DNA of 12,317 nt, taken from Deltaproteobacteria bacterium (GTDB lineage: Bacteria; Desulfobacterota; Desulfuromonadia; Geobacterales; DSM-12255). Below are positions 1-6,693 of this stretch, in pieces (the first letter of the stretch is position 1; every line of letters begins with the position of its first letter). The position numbers and the translations under genes were made by a program. The notes under the pieces were generated by a model. That model searched no databases and was not told where the DNA came from. It saw nothing but the letters and a program-made list of their open reading frames with translations. The DNA lies in NCBI GenBank assembly GCA_017861215.1, contig JAGFXN010000013.1, positions 1 through 12,317 of the forward strand, written 5' to 3'.

Positions 1-170
1 CGTTAATCCCCATATTTCCATTTCGCTATGCCGCTGCCCGATCTCCTGAGCAGATGAACACTCCTCGTCGTCCCTCTAGTGCCAAAGAACCTATAAAGTC
101 CCTCGTATTTATATGCCAGGTTAAAATTAAGACTCATCCTGAACTCAGGAGTAACCGTATCCAAGCCGAT

Positions 171-206
171 AAAAAAGCCGCTTCGCAAATTCTGTGGCAA
201 AGCGGC
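171..206 (-). terminator. Intrinsic terminator after the small membrane protein gene
   Basis: On the minus strand a 10-bp stem with one mismatch (arms 197-206 and 177-186, GCCGCTTTGC against GCGAAGCGGC) is followed by six T (171-176). It lies about 30 bp beyond the stop of the minus-strand gene that ends at 235, where a rho-independent terminator for that gene would be expected. Confidence 0.75.
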
Positions 207-234
207 GCGGCAATGCTTGTTGTTGCTTCCGGCG

Positions 235-411
235 TCAAACCAGCCGTCTGCGCCCAAGAGCAATCCAGCCAAGCGGGTAAAATATGACGGCAAATATGGT
301 CCACGCAATCAGGATGAGGGCGAAAGACGATGGCGCAGCCATGGCAATGAGCAGCACCGGAGAGATAATGCCGAGAATGATAAAGGTAAGCGTAAGCAGC
401 AGTATTTTCAT
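235..411 (-). CDS. Small hypothetical membrane protein, 58 aa
   Basis: I do not recognise the family. The ATG at 411 is chosen because GGGAGG sits 5-6 bases upstream; a longer frame reaching to 480 has no such site. The protein is almost wholly hydrophobic: a first span at about residues 2-24 (beginning MKILLLTLTF) and a second at about 30-52, ending in GRRRLV. The Arg-rich end suggests a C-terminus in the cytoplasm and a two-span hairpin. A clear terminator follows, so it is probably a single-gene transcript. No catalytic or binding motif is visible. It resembles the many uncharacterised PspC-sized or smaller inner-membrane proteins, but I cannot assign one. Confidence 0.6.
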   Translation of the reverse strand: MKILLLTLTFIILGIISPVLLIAMAAPSSFALILIAWTIFAVIFYPLGWIALGRRRLV

Positions 412-458
412 GATATCCTCCCTGACATTCTGGTTAACTTCAATCACTTGATGATAAC

Positions 459-487
459 AAAAAAAGCCCTGATTTCTCAAGGCCTTT
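459..487 (-). terminator. Candidate intrinsic terminator, minus strand
   Basis: Minus-strand arms AAAGgCCT (480-487) and AGGgCTTT (463-470) pair with one internal mismatch around a 9-base loop, followed by seven T (459-465). It sits just after the stop at 502-504 of a probable decayed small gene and upstream of the membrane protein gene that starts at 411. It would isolate that gene from transcription arriving from the tRNA side. Confidence 0.5.
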
Positions 488-501
488 CGTACTGCTCTGG
501 A

Positions 502-749
502 CTACACCGGTTTGTCTTCCGGTACGGAGGCCGGTGTCAAATAGTCGCTGTAACTATCTGTTATTGCATTTAATCTCGGCGGGTCAAATTCCCAGTCACT
601 TGTGGCGATTCCAGAATCAACCAAAGGCTGAAGATTCCCCGCTGCCTGCAACGGGGTGATTCATTATGAGCACATCCCAGTGACGGCAACAAGGCGGCAA
701 CAGCAAGAAGAAATGAAAATAAAAAGGCTACGTTATTGGCTGTAACCAC
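502..749 (-). pseudogene. Probable decayed small lipoprotein-like gene (frameshifted), beside the tRNA
   Basis: Two adjacent minus-strand frames look like halves of one small exported protein. The first (from about 749 into the 650s) reads as a strongly hydrophobic leader, FLLAVAALLPSLGC, followed by AHNES, like a lipoprotein signal with a poor lipobox. The second, open from about 660 to a TAG at 502-504, reads as a soluble protein-like tail containing SGIATSDWEFDPPRL and ending PASVPEDKPV. One extra C in the CCCC tract near 653-656 would join them. No ATG or Shine-Dalgarno is visible at the 5' end, which comes within about 11 bases of the tRNA 3' end, so the front may also be truncated. Family unknown. 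The alternative is noncoding spacer that happens to read well. Confidence 0.3.
714..747 (-). terminator. Candidate terminator of the tRNA-Arg transcript
   Basis: Minus-strand GGTTAC (742-747) pairs with GTAGCC (726-731), including one G-U pair, across a 10-base loop. It is followed by five T and then a further T-rich run (714-725). It begins 12 bases after the tRNA CCA end. The stem is short, and the same bases fall within the possible decayed gene, so the call is moderate. Confidence 0.4.
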
Positions 750-759
750 GCGATATTAG

Positions 760-836
760 TGGCGCGCCCGGAGAGATTCGAACTCCCGACACCCTGGTTC
801 GAAGCCAGGTACTCTATCCAGCTGAGCTACGGGCGC
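760..836 (-). tRNA. tRNA-Arg, anticodon UCG
   Basis: The full cloverleaf can be read on the minus strand. The acceptor stem is GCGCCCG paired with CGGGCGC, the D arm begins GCTC, the anticodon stem is CCTGG/CCAGG around loop CTTCGAA, and the T arm is GGGAG-TTCGAAT-CTCTC. Discriminator G is followed by an encoded CCA (760-762). Loop positions 34-36 are TCG, which reads the arginine codon CGA. A TATAGT hexamer at 854-859 is a plausible -10 element 18 bases upstream, but I see no good -35. The tRNA stands alone with no neighbouring tRNA in the window. Confidence 0.95.
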
Positions 837-975
837 GCACTTGTCCGAACAGTACTATATTTTATTGCGCCAGGCAAGAAGCGGCTTGGGTTATCCGGTT
901 TTTCTGGTATTTGCGGATCGATTCGGTGTATAACTTTCACGCTTTACTGCCCAGACCCTGAAAGGAAATTGACAG

Positions 976-1590
976 ATGCATGAGTTGATCGACTGGTTGC
1001 TGACTACCATGAATGCCATGGGCTATCCGGGGATATTTCTACTGATGGCGATGGAGAGCTCAGTCATCCCGGTACCGAGCGAACTGGTCATGCCTCCGGC
1101 CGGCTACCTTGCCCAGCAGGGGGCAATGAATATCTGGCTGGCAATCCTCATGGGCACTGCCGGCAGCCTTGTGGGTGCCTATGCCAACTACTTTACCGCC
1201 CACTATCTCGGGCGTCCCCTGGTGCTCAAGTACGGCAAATATGTCTGGATTACCGAGGAGAAGTTTGTGAAAGTGGAACGGTTTTTCCTGCGCCATGGCG
1301 AAATATCCACTTTCATCGGCCGGCTCCTCCCGGTAATCCGCCATTTGATCTCGATTCCGGCAGGCATTGCCGGTATGAACCATTTCCGCTTCTCCCTGTA
1401 CACTCTTGTCGGTGCCGGACTGTGGTGCACTATCCTTGCCTGGATCGGCTATTTTATCGGCAAAGAACAGGCGCTGATCATGCAGTACTCCCGCCAGGCG
1501 GTGCTCGGTGTCGTGATCTTCTGCGCAATTCTGGTGGCGGTTTATGTCTGGCGCCATAAAAGGAGTACTGCCGGCGGCAGCAGACAATAA
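976..1590 (+). CDS. DedA-family inner-membrane protein, 204 aa
   Basis: Member of the DedA/SNARE-associated (VTT domain) family of integral membrane proteins, which are tied to envelope homeostasis and, for some members, to lipid-carrier flipping; the substrate of this copy cannot be told. Visible family marks are an early acidic residue in ESSVIPVPSE (about 27-36), the GRLLPVIRHLISIPAG segment (about 114-129) carrying the conserved Arg/Pro pattern, and repeated hydrophobic spans (about 15-35, 50-75, 135-165 and 170-192). The length is normal for the family. The ATG is preceded by AAGGAAA. The gene faces the folK-tal operon and ends at a shared bidirectional hairpin. Without neighbours in the same direction, its exact role is open. 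Confidence 0.9.
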   Translation: MHELIDWLLTTMNAMGYPGIFLLMAMESSVIPVPSELVMPPAGYLAQQGAMNIWLAILMGTAGSLVGAYANYFTAHYLGRPLVLKYGKYVWITEEKFVKVERFFLRHGEISTFIGRLLPVIRHLISIPAGIAGMNHFRFSLYTLVGAGLWCTILAWIGYFIGKEQALIMQYSRQAVLGVVIFCAILVAVYVWRHKRSTAGGSRQ

Positions 1591-1615
1591 ATCCGTCTCG
1601 ATCGACCAAAGCAAA

Positions 1616-1659
1616 AAGACCTTTACCGGCGCCGTTTAAACGCTACCGGTAAAGGTCTT
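1616..1659. terminator. Bidirectional intrinsic terminator between dedA-type gene and tal
   Basis: A perfect 14-bp inverted repeat, AAGACCTTTACCGG (1616-1629) against CCGGTAAAGGTCTT (1646-1659), closes a 16-base loop. The minus-strand side is followed by a run of five T (the AAAAA at 1613-1617). The plus-strand side is followed by the weaker TTGTTGTTG. It lies between two convergent genes and so can end both transcripts, probably more efficiently on the minus strand. Confidence 0.85.
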
Positions 1660-1738
1660 GTTGTTGCTGCGGAAGGTGCTGCCAGTTGCAGGCGCCTGCC
1701 TGACCTGCCGCCAGTCGGCAAGACGGTTCCGTACAGGA

Positions 1739-2383
1739 TTACTTCGGCACTTTCTCCCAGTCTTCAAGGAATTTCTTGATGCCGGCATCGGTAAGCGGGT
1801 GTTTGGCAAGCTGCATCATGACGCTGTAGGGGATCGTGGCCACATCGGCACCGATCAGGGCCGAATCGAGGACATGAATCGGGTTGCGGATGCTGGCGAC
1901 GATGATCTCGGTATCATAGCCGTAGTTGTCAAAAATGGTTCTTATCTCCTCGACGATCCCCATGCCGTTCTGTGAGATGTCATCCAGGCGTCCTACGAAG
2001 GGTGATACGTACGTAGCCCCCGCTTTGGCGGCCAGCAGGGCCTGCAGCGGGCTGAAGATCAGAGTGACGTTGGTCTTGATCCCTTTGGCCGAAAGAGTCT
2101 TGGTCGCCTTGAGCCCTTCGGCGGTCATCGGCAGTTTAATGACGATGTTTTTGTGAATCTTGACGAGTTCGTCAGCCTCCTTCACCATCCCTGCATGTTC
2201 AAGAGATATGACTTCGGCCGAGATCGGACCATCCACTATCCCGGCGATTTCCTTGATGACTTCCTCGAATTTACGCCCTGATTTAGCGATGAGCGAAGGG
2301 TTGGTGGTAACGCCATCCACCAGTCCGAGCGCATTCGCCTCCCTGATTTCATGTACATCCGCTGTGTCGATAAAAAACTTCAT
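1739..2383 (-). CDS. tal: Transaldolase, short TalC/FSA-type, 214 aa
   Basis: Cytosolic enzyme of the non-oxidative pentose phosphate pathway; it moves a dihydroxyacetone unit between sedoheptulose-7-phosphate and glyceraldehyde-3-phosphate by way of a lysine Schiff base. The sequence starts with the family signature MKFFIDTADV and continues with GVTTNPSL (24-31). The Schiff-base lysine is K83 in IVIKLPMT, and SPFVGRLDD lies around 127-135. The length (214) fits the short transaldolase / fructose-6-phosphate aldolase group. Residue 129 is Phe, where E. coli fructose-6-phosphate aldolase has Tyr, which favours transaldolase over aldolase activity (inference from known family work). GGAGG lies just upstream of the ATG. 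It follows the small TRASH-type gene by 21 bp and folK, so it is the last gene of that operon. Confidence 0.93.
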   Translation of the reverse strand: MKFFIDTADVHEIREANALGLVDGVTTNPSLIAKSGRKFEEVIKEIAGIVDGPISAEVISLEHAGMVKEADELVKIHKNIVIKLPMTAEGLKATKTLSAKGIKTNVTLIFSPLQALLAAKAGATYVSPFVGRLDDISQNGMGIVEEIRTIFDNYGYDTEIIVASIRNPIHVLDSALIGADVATIPYSVMMQLAKHPLTDAGIKKFLEDWEKVPK

Positions 2384-2404
2384 GACTCCTCCATCTCTTT
2401 TTAT

Positions 2405-2647
2405 TTACGGTTGATCAAGCTGTTCGCGGTACTTTTCGAGGCAGGCGCGCGAGCAGAAATAAATCTTTTTCTCCTCGATTCTGCCAATAACGGCATCATC
2501 GGCGGTAACATAGACGCCGCAGACCGGATCCTGAAATGTCTCTGTGCCGGTAGCTGCCGGTATTTCCGGCTTTTCCCGGGCGGCCAGGAAGCCCTTGATG
2601 ATCCTGAAGCCGATATAGCCGAGCAGAAGCAATAAGATGAAACGCAT
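2405..2647 (-). CDS. Small membrane-anchored TRASH/YHS-like metal-binding protein, about 80 aa
   Basis: An N-terminal hydrophobic anchor (MRFILLLLLGYIGFRII) is followed by a short linker and a compact cysteine domain: DPVCGVYV, then YFCSRACLEKY near the C-terminus. The pattern Cys-Gly, then Phe-Cys-Ser-x-x-Cys, is that of TRASH/YHS-like domains, which are thought to bind metal ions. An ATG two codons further upstream (2653) is possible, but AAGG stands 7 bases before the ATG at 2647 and only touches the other. The gene begins within about ten bases of the folK stop and lies 21 bp before tal, so the three are probably co-transcribed. Its function is not known; metal sensing or delivery at the membrane is a guess. 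Confidence 0.7.
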   Translation of the reverse strand: MRFILLLLLGYIGFRIIKGFLAAREKPEIPAATGTETFQDPVCGVYVTADDAVIGRIEEKKIYFCSRACLEKYREQLDQP

Positions 2648-2656
2648 CAGCATACC

Positions 2657-3172
2657 TTAGATTCTCGTGACATTGCCGCCAGGCGGGAGGTCGGCCAGGA
2701 GGGCGCTGATGCTTTTGCCGTGAACGGGGTGAATGAATCCCGGGGCGATATCGGCAAGCGGCGCAAGTACGAATCTTCGCTCGTGAAGTCGTGGGTGCGG
2801 TAGCAGCAGGTCAGGCGGATTGCTAATGACCTTGCTGCCGTAAAACAGGATATCGAGATCAATGCTGCGTGGTCCCCACGTGAGAGCACGCTTTCTTTTA
2901 AAAATGGCGGTTTCGATCCGTAGCAGTTCCTTCAGCAGTTGCTGCGGCGACAGGGAGCTCGTCAGCCTCATCACGGCGTTCAGATAGTTGTTCTGGGAAA
3001 TGCCGCCAACAGGTTCTGTGTCGTAAAATGGTGAGAGTGCCGTGATCCGCGTATCAGGCAGCCTGCCAACGGCGGCTACCGCTCTGAGGAGATTCTCCTC
3101 CCGATCTCCCATGTTGGAGCCGAGAGCTATAAATATCTCGCTATTCACGGCGGCATTAGAACATAGATCCAT
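2657..3172 (-). CDS. folK: 6-hydroxymethyl-7,8-dihydropterin pyrophosphokinase (HPPK)
   Basis: Folate biosynthesis enzyme in the cytosol that transfers pyrophosphate from ATP to 6-hydroxymethyl-7,8-dihydropterin, giving the substrate of dihydropteroate synthase. HPPK marks appear in the right order: FIALGSNMGDREENL near the N-terminus, YDTEPVGG followed by NNYLNAV, then WGPRSIDLDILFYG with the metal-binding Asp pair, and LPHPRLHERRFVLAPL. About 171 aa from the chosen ATG is normal. The start is uncertain: the frame also offers an ATG at 3193 and a TTG at 3208, and none has a strong Shine-Dalgarno. I prefer 3172 because it leaves only a short extension before the first strand. It heads the operon folK - TRASH-type gene - tal and is divergent from the heme-sensor kinase. 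Confidence 0.92.
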   Translation of the reverse strand: MDLCSNAAVNSEIFIALGSNMGDREENLLRAVAAVGRLPDTRITALSPFYDTEPVGGISQNNYLNAVMRLTSSLSPQQLLKELLRIETAIFKRKRALTWGPRSIDLDILFYGSKVISNPPDLLLPHPRLHERRFVLAPLADIAPGFIHPVHGKSISALLADLPPGGNVTRI

Positions 3173-3270
3173 CTCAAATTCAACCTGTACCATAGTCAAC
3201 AACTTCAAGGCGGGCGTATGGTAAGGGAAATGAAAAATCCGCAGGCATTTTCAAGATGATGCAGATTCTG

Positions 3271-3298
3271 TTGACGAAAGGCAACCTAAAGTTGTAAT
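3271..3298 (+). promoter_or_regulatory. Candidate sigma-70 promoter of the heme-sensor kinase gene
   Basis: TTGACG (3271-3276) and TGTAAT (3293-3298) are separated by 16 bases; each differs from consensus by one base. The predicted start of transcription, near 3305, leaves a leader of about 25 bases that includes the AGGGGG ribosome binding site of the kinase gene at 3330. Confidence 0.55.
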
Positions 3299-3329
3299 AA
3301 CAATAGCTAATTAATAGGGGGCAATCTGC

Positions 3330-4943
3330 ATGCGGCACAGTCTTACCTACAAGATAATTACCATGACCTGTCTGGTAATTCTTTCGACGATGACCCTCTA
3401 CGCCTACCTGAACATACGGGAGGTCAAGAAGCTCCTGCTGCGTGACACAATCCACAGCGCGGAGAGACTCAGCGAAACCCTCATCAGGGCGACCAATCAC
3501 CAGATGATGCTGAACGACCTGCCGGAAGTCTATCATGTCATGAGTAATGCCACCAGGCAGGAAGATGTCGTGAGTCTCAGGCTCATCAATGAAAAGGGCC
3601 GGATCGTATTTTCTTCCAATCCGAAGGAAATGGGTACTGACCTTGACAAGAAATCCGAAGTCTGCATCAGCTGCCATGCCGGCAGTACAGCGCTCCTGAA
3701 AGCTTCGGCCATGGACAGGAGCAGAGTCTTCACCGATGAAGCCGGTAAAAGAGTGCTGGGGCTTACCAAGGCAATCTATAACGAGGAGAGCTGTTCCACG
3801 GCCGCCTGTCATCAACACCCGGCCGACGTCAAGGTCCTCGGGGTGCTGGATGTGGTCGTATCCCTGGAGTTGATGCAGAATCAGCTCACCCAGTCCCGAA
3901 CCTGGGTCATCTTCTTGACCATGGCCCTTCTTCTGGTGGTATCCCTGATCCTCTCCCTGTTTACCCAAAAGCTCGTCAACAAGCCGATCAATGCGCTGCT
4001 GGATCATACCCAGAGAGTTGCCGACGGGAAACTTGACACGACGATTGAGACAACCTCCTCCGACGAACTGGGGGAACTGGCCGTTTCCTTCAACCGGATG
4101 ACAACCTCTCTTAAAAAAGCACATGATGAACTGGCAGAATGGAACAGGACACTCGAAGAGAGGGTTGTCCAGCGCACAGTGGAGAACCAGCAGATGCAGG
4201 CCCAGCTGGCACGCTCGGAAAAGCTCTCTTCACTGGGGCAGATGGCGGCCGGGATCGCCCACGAAATAAACAACCCGATGACCGGCATACTCCTCTACGC
4301 CAACCTGATTGCCGAAGACAAGCAGTTCTCTCCTGTGCTGCAGGACGACATCAAGGTCATCATCCGGGAGACAGAACGCTGCGCTGCTATCGTCAAGCAG
4401 CTGCTTGACTTTTCCAAGGAGACGAAGCCGGAAAGCCACTGGAGTTCTTTAAATGCAATCATCGAAGCTGCACTCTCACTGCTGGAGCACCAGTTGCTAT
4501 TCCGGAATATTGCCATCGAGCGCAACCTGGACCGGAACATTCCGGATATTTTCGTGGACCCGTGGCAACTCGAGCAGGTCTTTATCAATATAATTCTGAA
4601 TGCAAGCCAATCGATGACCGGGGCAGGAGTCATCAAGATAAAAACCGGCTTAACGGCCGATAAACGGTTCGTCCTTGCCGAAATTGCCGACAGCGGCTGC
4701 GGCATGCCAAAGGAAACCCTGAACAGGATTTTCGATCCGTTTTTCACAACAAAGGACGACGGCGGTACCGGCCTCGGGCTCTCGGTTTCCTACGGGATAA
4801 TAAACAATCATGGCGGGGAAATAAATGCCACAAGCAAGGTCGGCTTCGGAACCACCATGACCATCAAGCTCCCTCTTGCAGCGGAAGCAGCCGGTAATTC
4901 CGCAAAGCCCGCAGTATCAGCTGCTGAAATTACTCCGGGATGA
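3330..4943 (+). CDS. Membrane histidine kinase with di-heme periplasmic sensor domain, 537 aa
   Basis: Predicted inner-membrane sensor kinase. Order: TM1 (about 8-28); periplasmic sensor (29-190) with a CISCH motif (C112, C115, H116) and CSTAACH (C155, C160, H161; a CX4CH spacing); TM2 (191-211); HAMP (about 212-265); coiled coil; HisKA with H311 in GIAHEINNP; and HATPase with N-box N424, DSGCG (454-458), FDPFFTTK (468-475) and GTGLGLS (479-485). All catalytic boxes are intact. The Cys motifs predict two covalent c-type hemes, so the signal is probably redox state or a heme ligand (inference; Geobacter is known to use periplasmic c-heme sensor domains). AGGGGG lies 8 bases before the ATG. The gene overlaps the converging response-regulator gene by 27 bp, its likely partner. 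A close copy of the sensor half starts at 11760. Confidence 0.93.
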   Translation: MRHSLTYKIITMTCLVILSTMTLYAYLNIREVKKLLLRDTIHSAERLSETLIRATNHQMMLNDLPEVYHVMSNATRQEDVVSLRLINEKGRIVFSSNPKEMGTDLDKKSEVCISCHAGSTALLKASAMDRSRVFTDEAGKRVLGLTKAIYNEESCSTAACHQHPADVKVLGVLDVVVSLELMQNQLTQSRTWVIFLTMALLLVVSLILSLFTQKLVNKPINALLDHTQRVADGKLDTTIETTSSDELGELAVSFNRMTTSLKKAHDELAEWNRTLEERVVQRTVENQQMQAQLARSEKLSSLGQMAAGIAHEINNPMTGILLYANLIAEDKQFSPVLQDDIKVIIRETERCAAIVKQLLDFSKETKPESHWSSLNAIIEAALSLLEHQLLFRNIAIERNLDRNIPDIFVDPWQLEQVFINIILNASQSMTGAGVIKIKTGLTADKRFVLAEIADSGCGMPKETLNRIFDPFFTTKDDGGTGLGLSVSYGIINNHGGEINATSKVGFGTTMTIKLPLAAEAAGNSAKPAVSAAEITPG

Positions 4944-6326
4944 AATGTTCAGTTTTTTCATCAGCGTCTGGAAATTGGGCCTCTGCATACCGGTTTCCTC
5001 GGCAGCCCTGGTAATATTCCAGTTGTTCCGCTCAAGCGCCTGAATTACGAAGGCTTTTTCGAGCGGTTCAGTGGCCTTGTCCCTGAGTATCCTCTTGGTC
5101 TCCTTCAATTCATCAACAGTGTGGGGAATGTACTGACTGTCGTCAGCCGGTGCGTGCTCCTGCTCCAGCAGTTCAAGATCGGACCTGAGAATCAGATTCC
5201 CTTCCGCAAGGACAACCCCTCTCTGGATGATGTTTTCCAGTTCACGCACGTTTCCGGGAAACGGATGCTGCTCCAGTTCAGCCATGGCATCAGGGGCGAG
5301 GCCGCGGATATCCTTCCCCAGTTCCTCGGCAAACTTCTCAAGGAAGTGACTGACCAGAAGGCCCAGGTCGCCTTTTCTGCTTCTCAGGGGGGGGAGGTCT
5401 ATCGGGATTATGTTCAGACGGAAGAGGAGGTCCTCACGGAAGCTCCCCTCCTGCACCATGGCCCTGAGAGGGCGGTTGGTAGCGGCAACCAGCCGTATGT
5501 CAACCGGGATCGGCGTAGTTGCCCCTATGGGGGTGACCTCTCGCTGCTGCAGCACGCGCAGCAGCTTGGCCTGTGTGGTAAGGCTCATACTGCTTATTTC
5601 GTCCAGGAAAAGAGTCCCTCCGTCGGCAACCTTGAAGAGCCCGGTCTTGGTCTGGACCGCGCCGGTAAATGACCCCTTTACATGTCCGAAAAGCTCGCTC
5701 TCGAGGAGACTTTCGACCAGTGAGGTGCAGTCTACCGCAACAAAGGGCTTGTCGCTACGCAGGCTGTTTGCATGGAGTGCCCTTGCCACCAGTTCCTTGC
5801 CGGTACCACTCTCCCCTGTCACCAGGACCGTACTGTCAGTCGGGGCAACCTGCTTGATCCGCCGGTACACCTTGCACATCTCCTGGCTTGTGCCGATAAA
5901 CATGCCGAATCCGCCGCAGTCTGCAAGCTCGCGCTTCAGAGAAGCCTCTTCGCCACGACCCCTGCCCGTCTGCAATGCCGCCCTGATATTGTCAATAAGT
6001 TCCTGAGGCTTGAACGGCTTGGGAATGTAGTTGGCAGCACCGTACTTCATGGCCTCAACGGCAGTTGCCACGTTGGCGTAGCCGGTAATCATCACAACAG
6101 GTACATCGGGATAGACTGACTTCAGGGTCTGGATAACTTCCATGCCGCTCATACCGGGCATTTTCAGATCTGTTATGACAAGATCAAAATCTTCATCCAG
6201 CAGTCTTTCCAGGGCAAGCTGCCCGCTGGAGCAGGTCTCAACCAGGAACTCGCCAGAACTCTCGAGCACTCTTTTGACCCCTTCCCGTACCACCTGTTCA
6301 TCATCTACTACCATAATGCGCTTCAT
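4917..6326 (-). CDS. Sigma-54-dependent response regulator, NtrC family, 469 aa
   Basis: Cytosolic transcription activator: receiver (1-120; D8/D9, phosphoacceptor D53 in ITDLKMPG, K103), AAA+ sigma-54 interaction domain (about 142-370; Walker A GESGTGKE 171-178, Walker B LFLDE 239-243, NVRELEN near 359-365) and a Fis-type helix-turn-helix (about 424-461). The sigma-54 contact loop reads GSFTGA (218-223), where GAFTGA is usual. The ATG at 6326 is chosen over an upstream frame extension because it begins the receiver strand (MKRIMVVDDE) and has GGGGGA 7 bases before it. The gene converges on the heme-sensor kinase and overlaps its end; it diverges from the cytochrome operon, whose -24/-12 promoter makes that operon the obvious target (inference). 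Confidence 0.94.
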   Translation of the reverse strand: MKRIMVVDDEQVVREGVKRVLESSGEFLVETCSSGQLALERLLDEDFDLVITDLKMPGMSGMEVIQTLKSVYPDVPVVMITGYANVATAVEAMKYGAANYIPKPFKPQELIDNIRAALQTGRGRGEEASLKRELADCGGFGMFIGTSQEMCKVYRRIKQVAPTDSTVLVTGESGTGKELVARALHANSLRSDKPFVAVDCTSLVESLLESELFGHVKGSFTGAVQTKTGLFKVADGGTLFLDEISSMSLTTQAKLLRVLQQREVTPIGATTPIPVDIRLVAATNRPLRAMVQEGSFREDLLFRLNIIPIDLPPLRSRKGDLGLLVSHFLEKFAEELGKDIRGLAPDAMAELEQHPFPGNVRELENIIQRGVVLAEGNLILRSDLELLEQEHAPADDSQYIPHTVDELKETKRILRDKATEPLEKAFVIQALERNNWNITRAAEETGMQRPNFQTLMKKLNISSRSNFSS

Positions 6327-6348
6327 GCAAAGGTCCCCCGGTACCCAG

Positions 6349-6377
6349 ATTTGAGACAGAATCTCCGCAAATGTCAA
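6349..6377 (-). promoter_or_regulatory. Candidate sigma-70 promoter of the response-regulator gene
   Basis: On the minus strand TTGACA (6372-6377) is a perfect -35 hexamer. A 17-base spacer leads to TCAAAT (6349-6354), which matches four of six -10 positions. Transcription would start near 6342, about 16 bases before the ATG. Confidence 0.4.
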
Positions 6378-6401
6378 TAAAATTATTTTCAGCAAATATC
6401 A

Positions 6402-6411
6402 CTAACGTTAG
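6402..6411. promoter_or_regulatory. Palindrome CTAACGTTAG, possible operator
   Basis: A perfect 10-bp palindrome lies about 25 bases upstream of the -35 hexamer of the candidate response-regulator promoter. Position and symmetry suit a dimeric regulator site, but I saw no second copy in the window and cannot name a protein for it. Confidence 0.25.
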
Positions 6412-6496
6412 CAATAATCAACCTTTTGCTTGCCGGTGAAGTAGAGTTTTCCGGCTGCAGATAAAAATGTATTGCCGCTGAATATTTTTTTATACA

Positions 6497-6509
6497 CCCC
6501 ACAGTGGGG
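6497..6509. promoter_or_regulatory. Palindrome CCCCA-cag-TGGGG, candidate enhancer site (UAS)
   Basis: A 5+5 bp perfect inverted repeat with a 3-base spacer lies in an otherwise AT-rich intergenic stretch, about 185 bases upstream of the -24 element at 6694. That distance and symmetry are typical of binding sites for NtrC-type activators, and the adjacent gene encodes one. The link between them is inference. The rest of the 434-bp gap between 6326 and 6761 shows only the promoters listed separately and a weak inverted repeat (TGCGCCA 6588-6594, TGGCACA 6607-6613). Confidence 0.4.
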
Positions 6510-6693
6510 GTATTCAGCAATAATTACAAGGTTTTAAGCTTGGATGCCGGAGCGTAGACTGGTGGTGATGGCGCCAAAACGTATATTTGCGCCATACAAT
6601 TAGCGCTGGCACATACAGCAGTCTTCCAGAAGCAAAGTAAAAAAACTTCACAATTACGGGCAGTTAAAATTTTTTATTTAAAACTTACTGTTG

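Noticed and set aside
3..308. 101-codon minus-strand frame near the left edge
   Set aside because: It reads through the terminator at 171-206, overlaps the small membrane protein end, uses rare Arg codons and has no ribosome site. The first 170 bases otherwise show only an inverted repeat TCCTGA-ac-TCAGGA (137-150) of unclear meaning.
759..983. Plus-strand frame of 74 codons beginning MARPERFELPTPWF
   Set aside because: It is the antisense reading of the tRNA-Arg gene, a well-known false protein (the T and anticodon arms give this peptide).
3180..4124. 314-codon minus-strand frame under the kinase gene
   Set aside because: The plus strand here encodes the sensor domain with heme sites, TM2 and HAMP; the minus frame has no recognisable domain and overlaps folK.
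5121..6119. Several plus-strand frames over the response-regulator gene
   Set aside because: The minus strand holds an unbroken receiver-AAA+-HTH protein with all motifs; these frames are shadows.
6607..6622. TGGCAC as a second -24 element
   Set aside because: No GC dinucleotide stands at the required distance for a -12 element.
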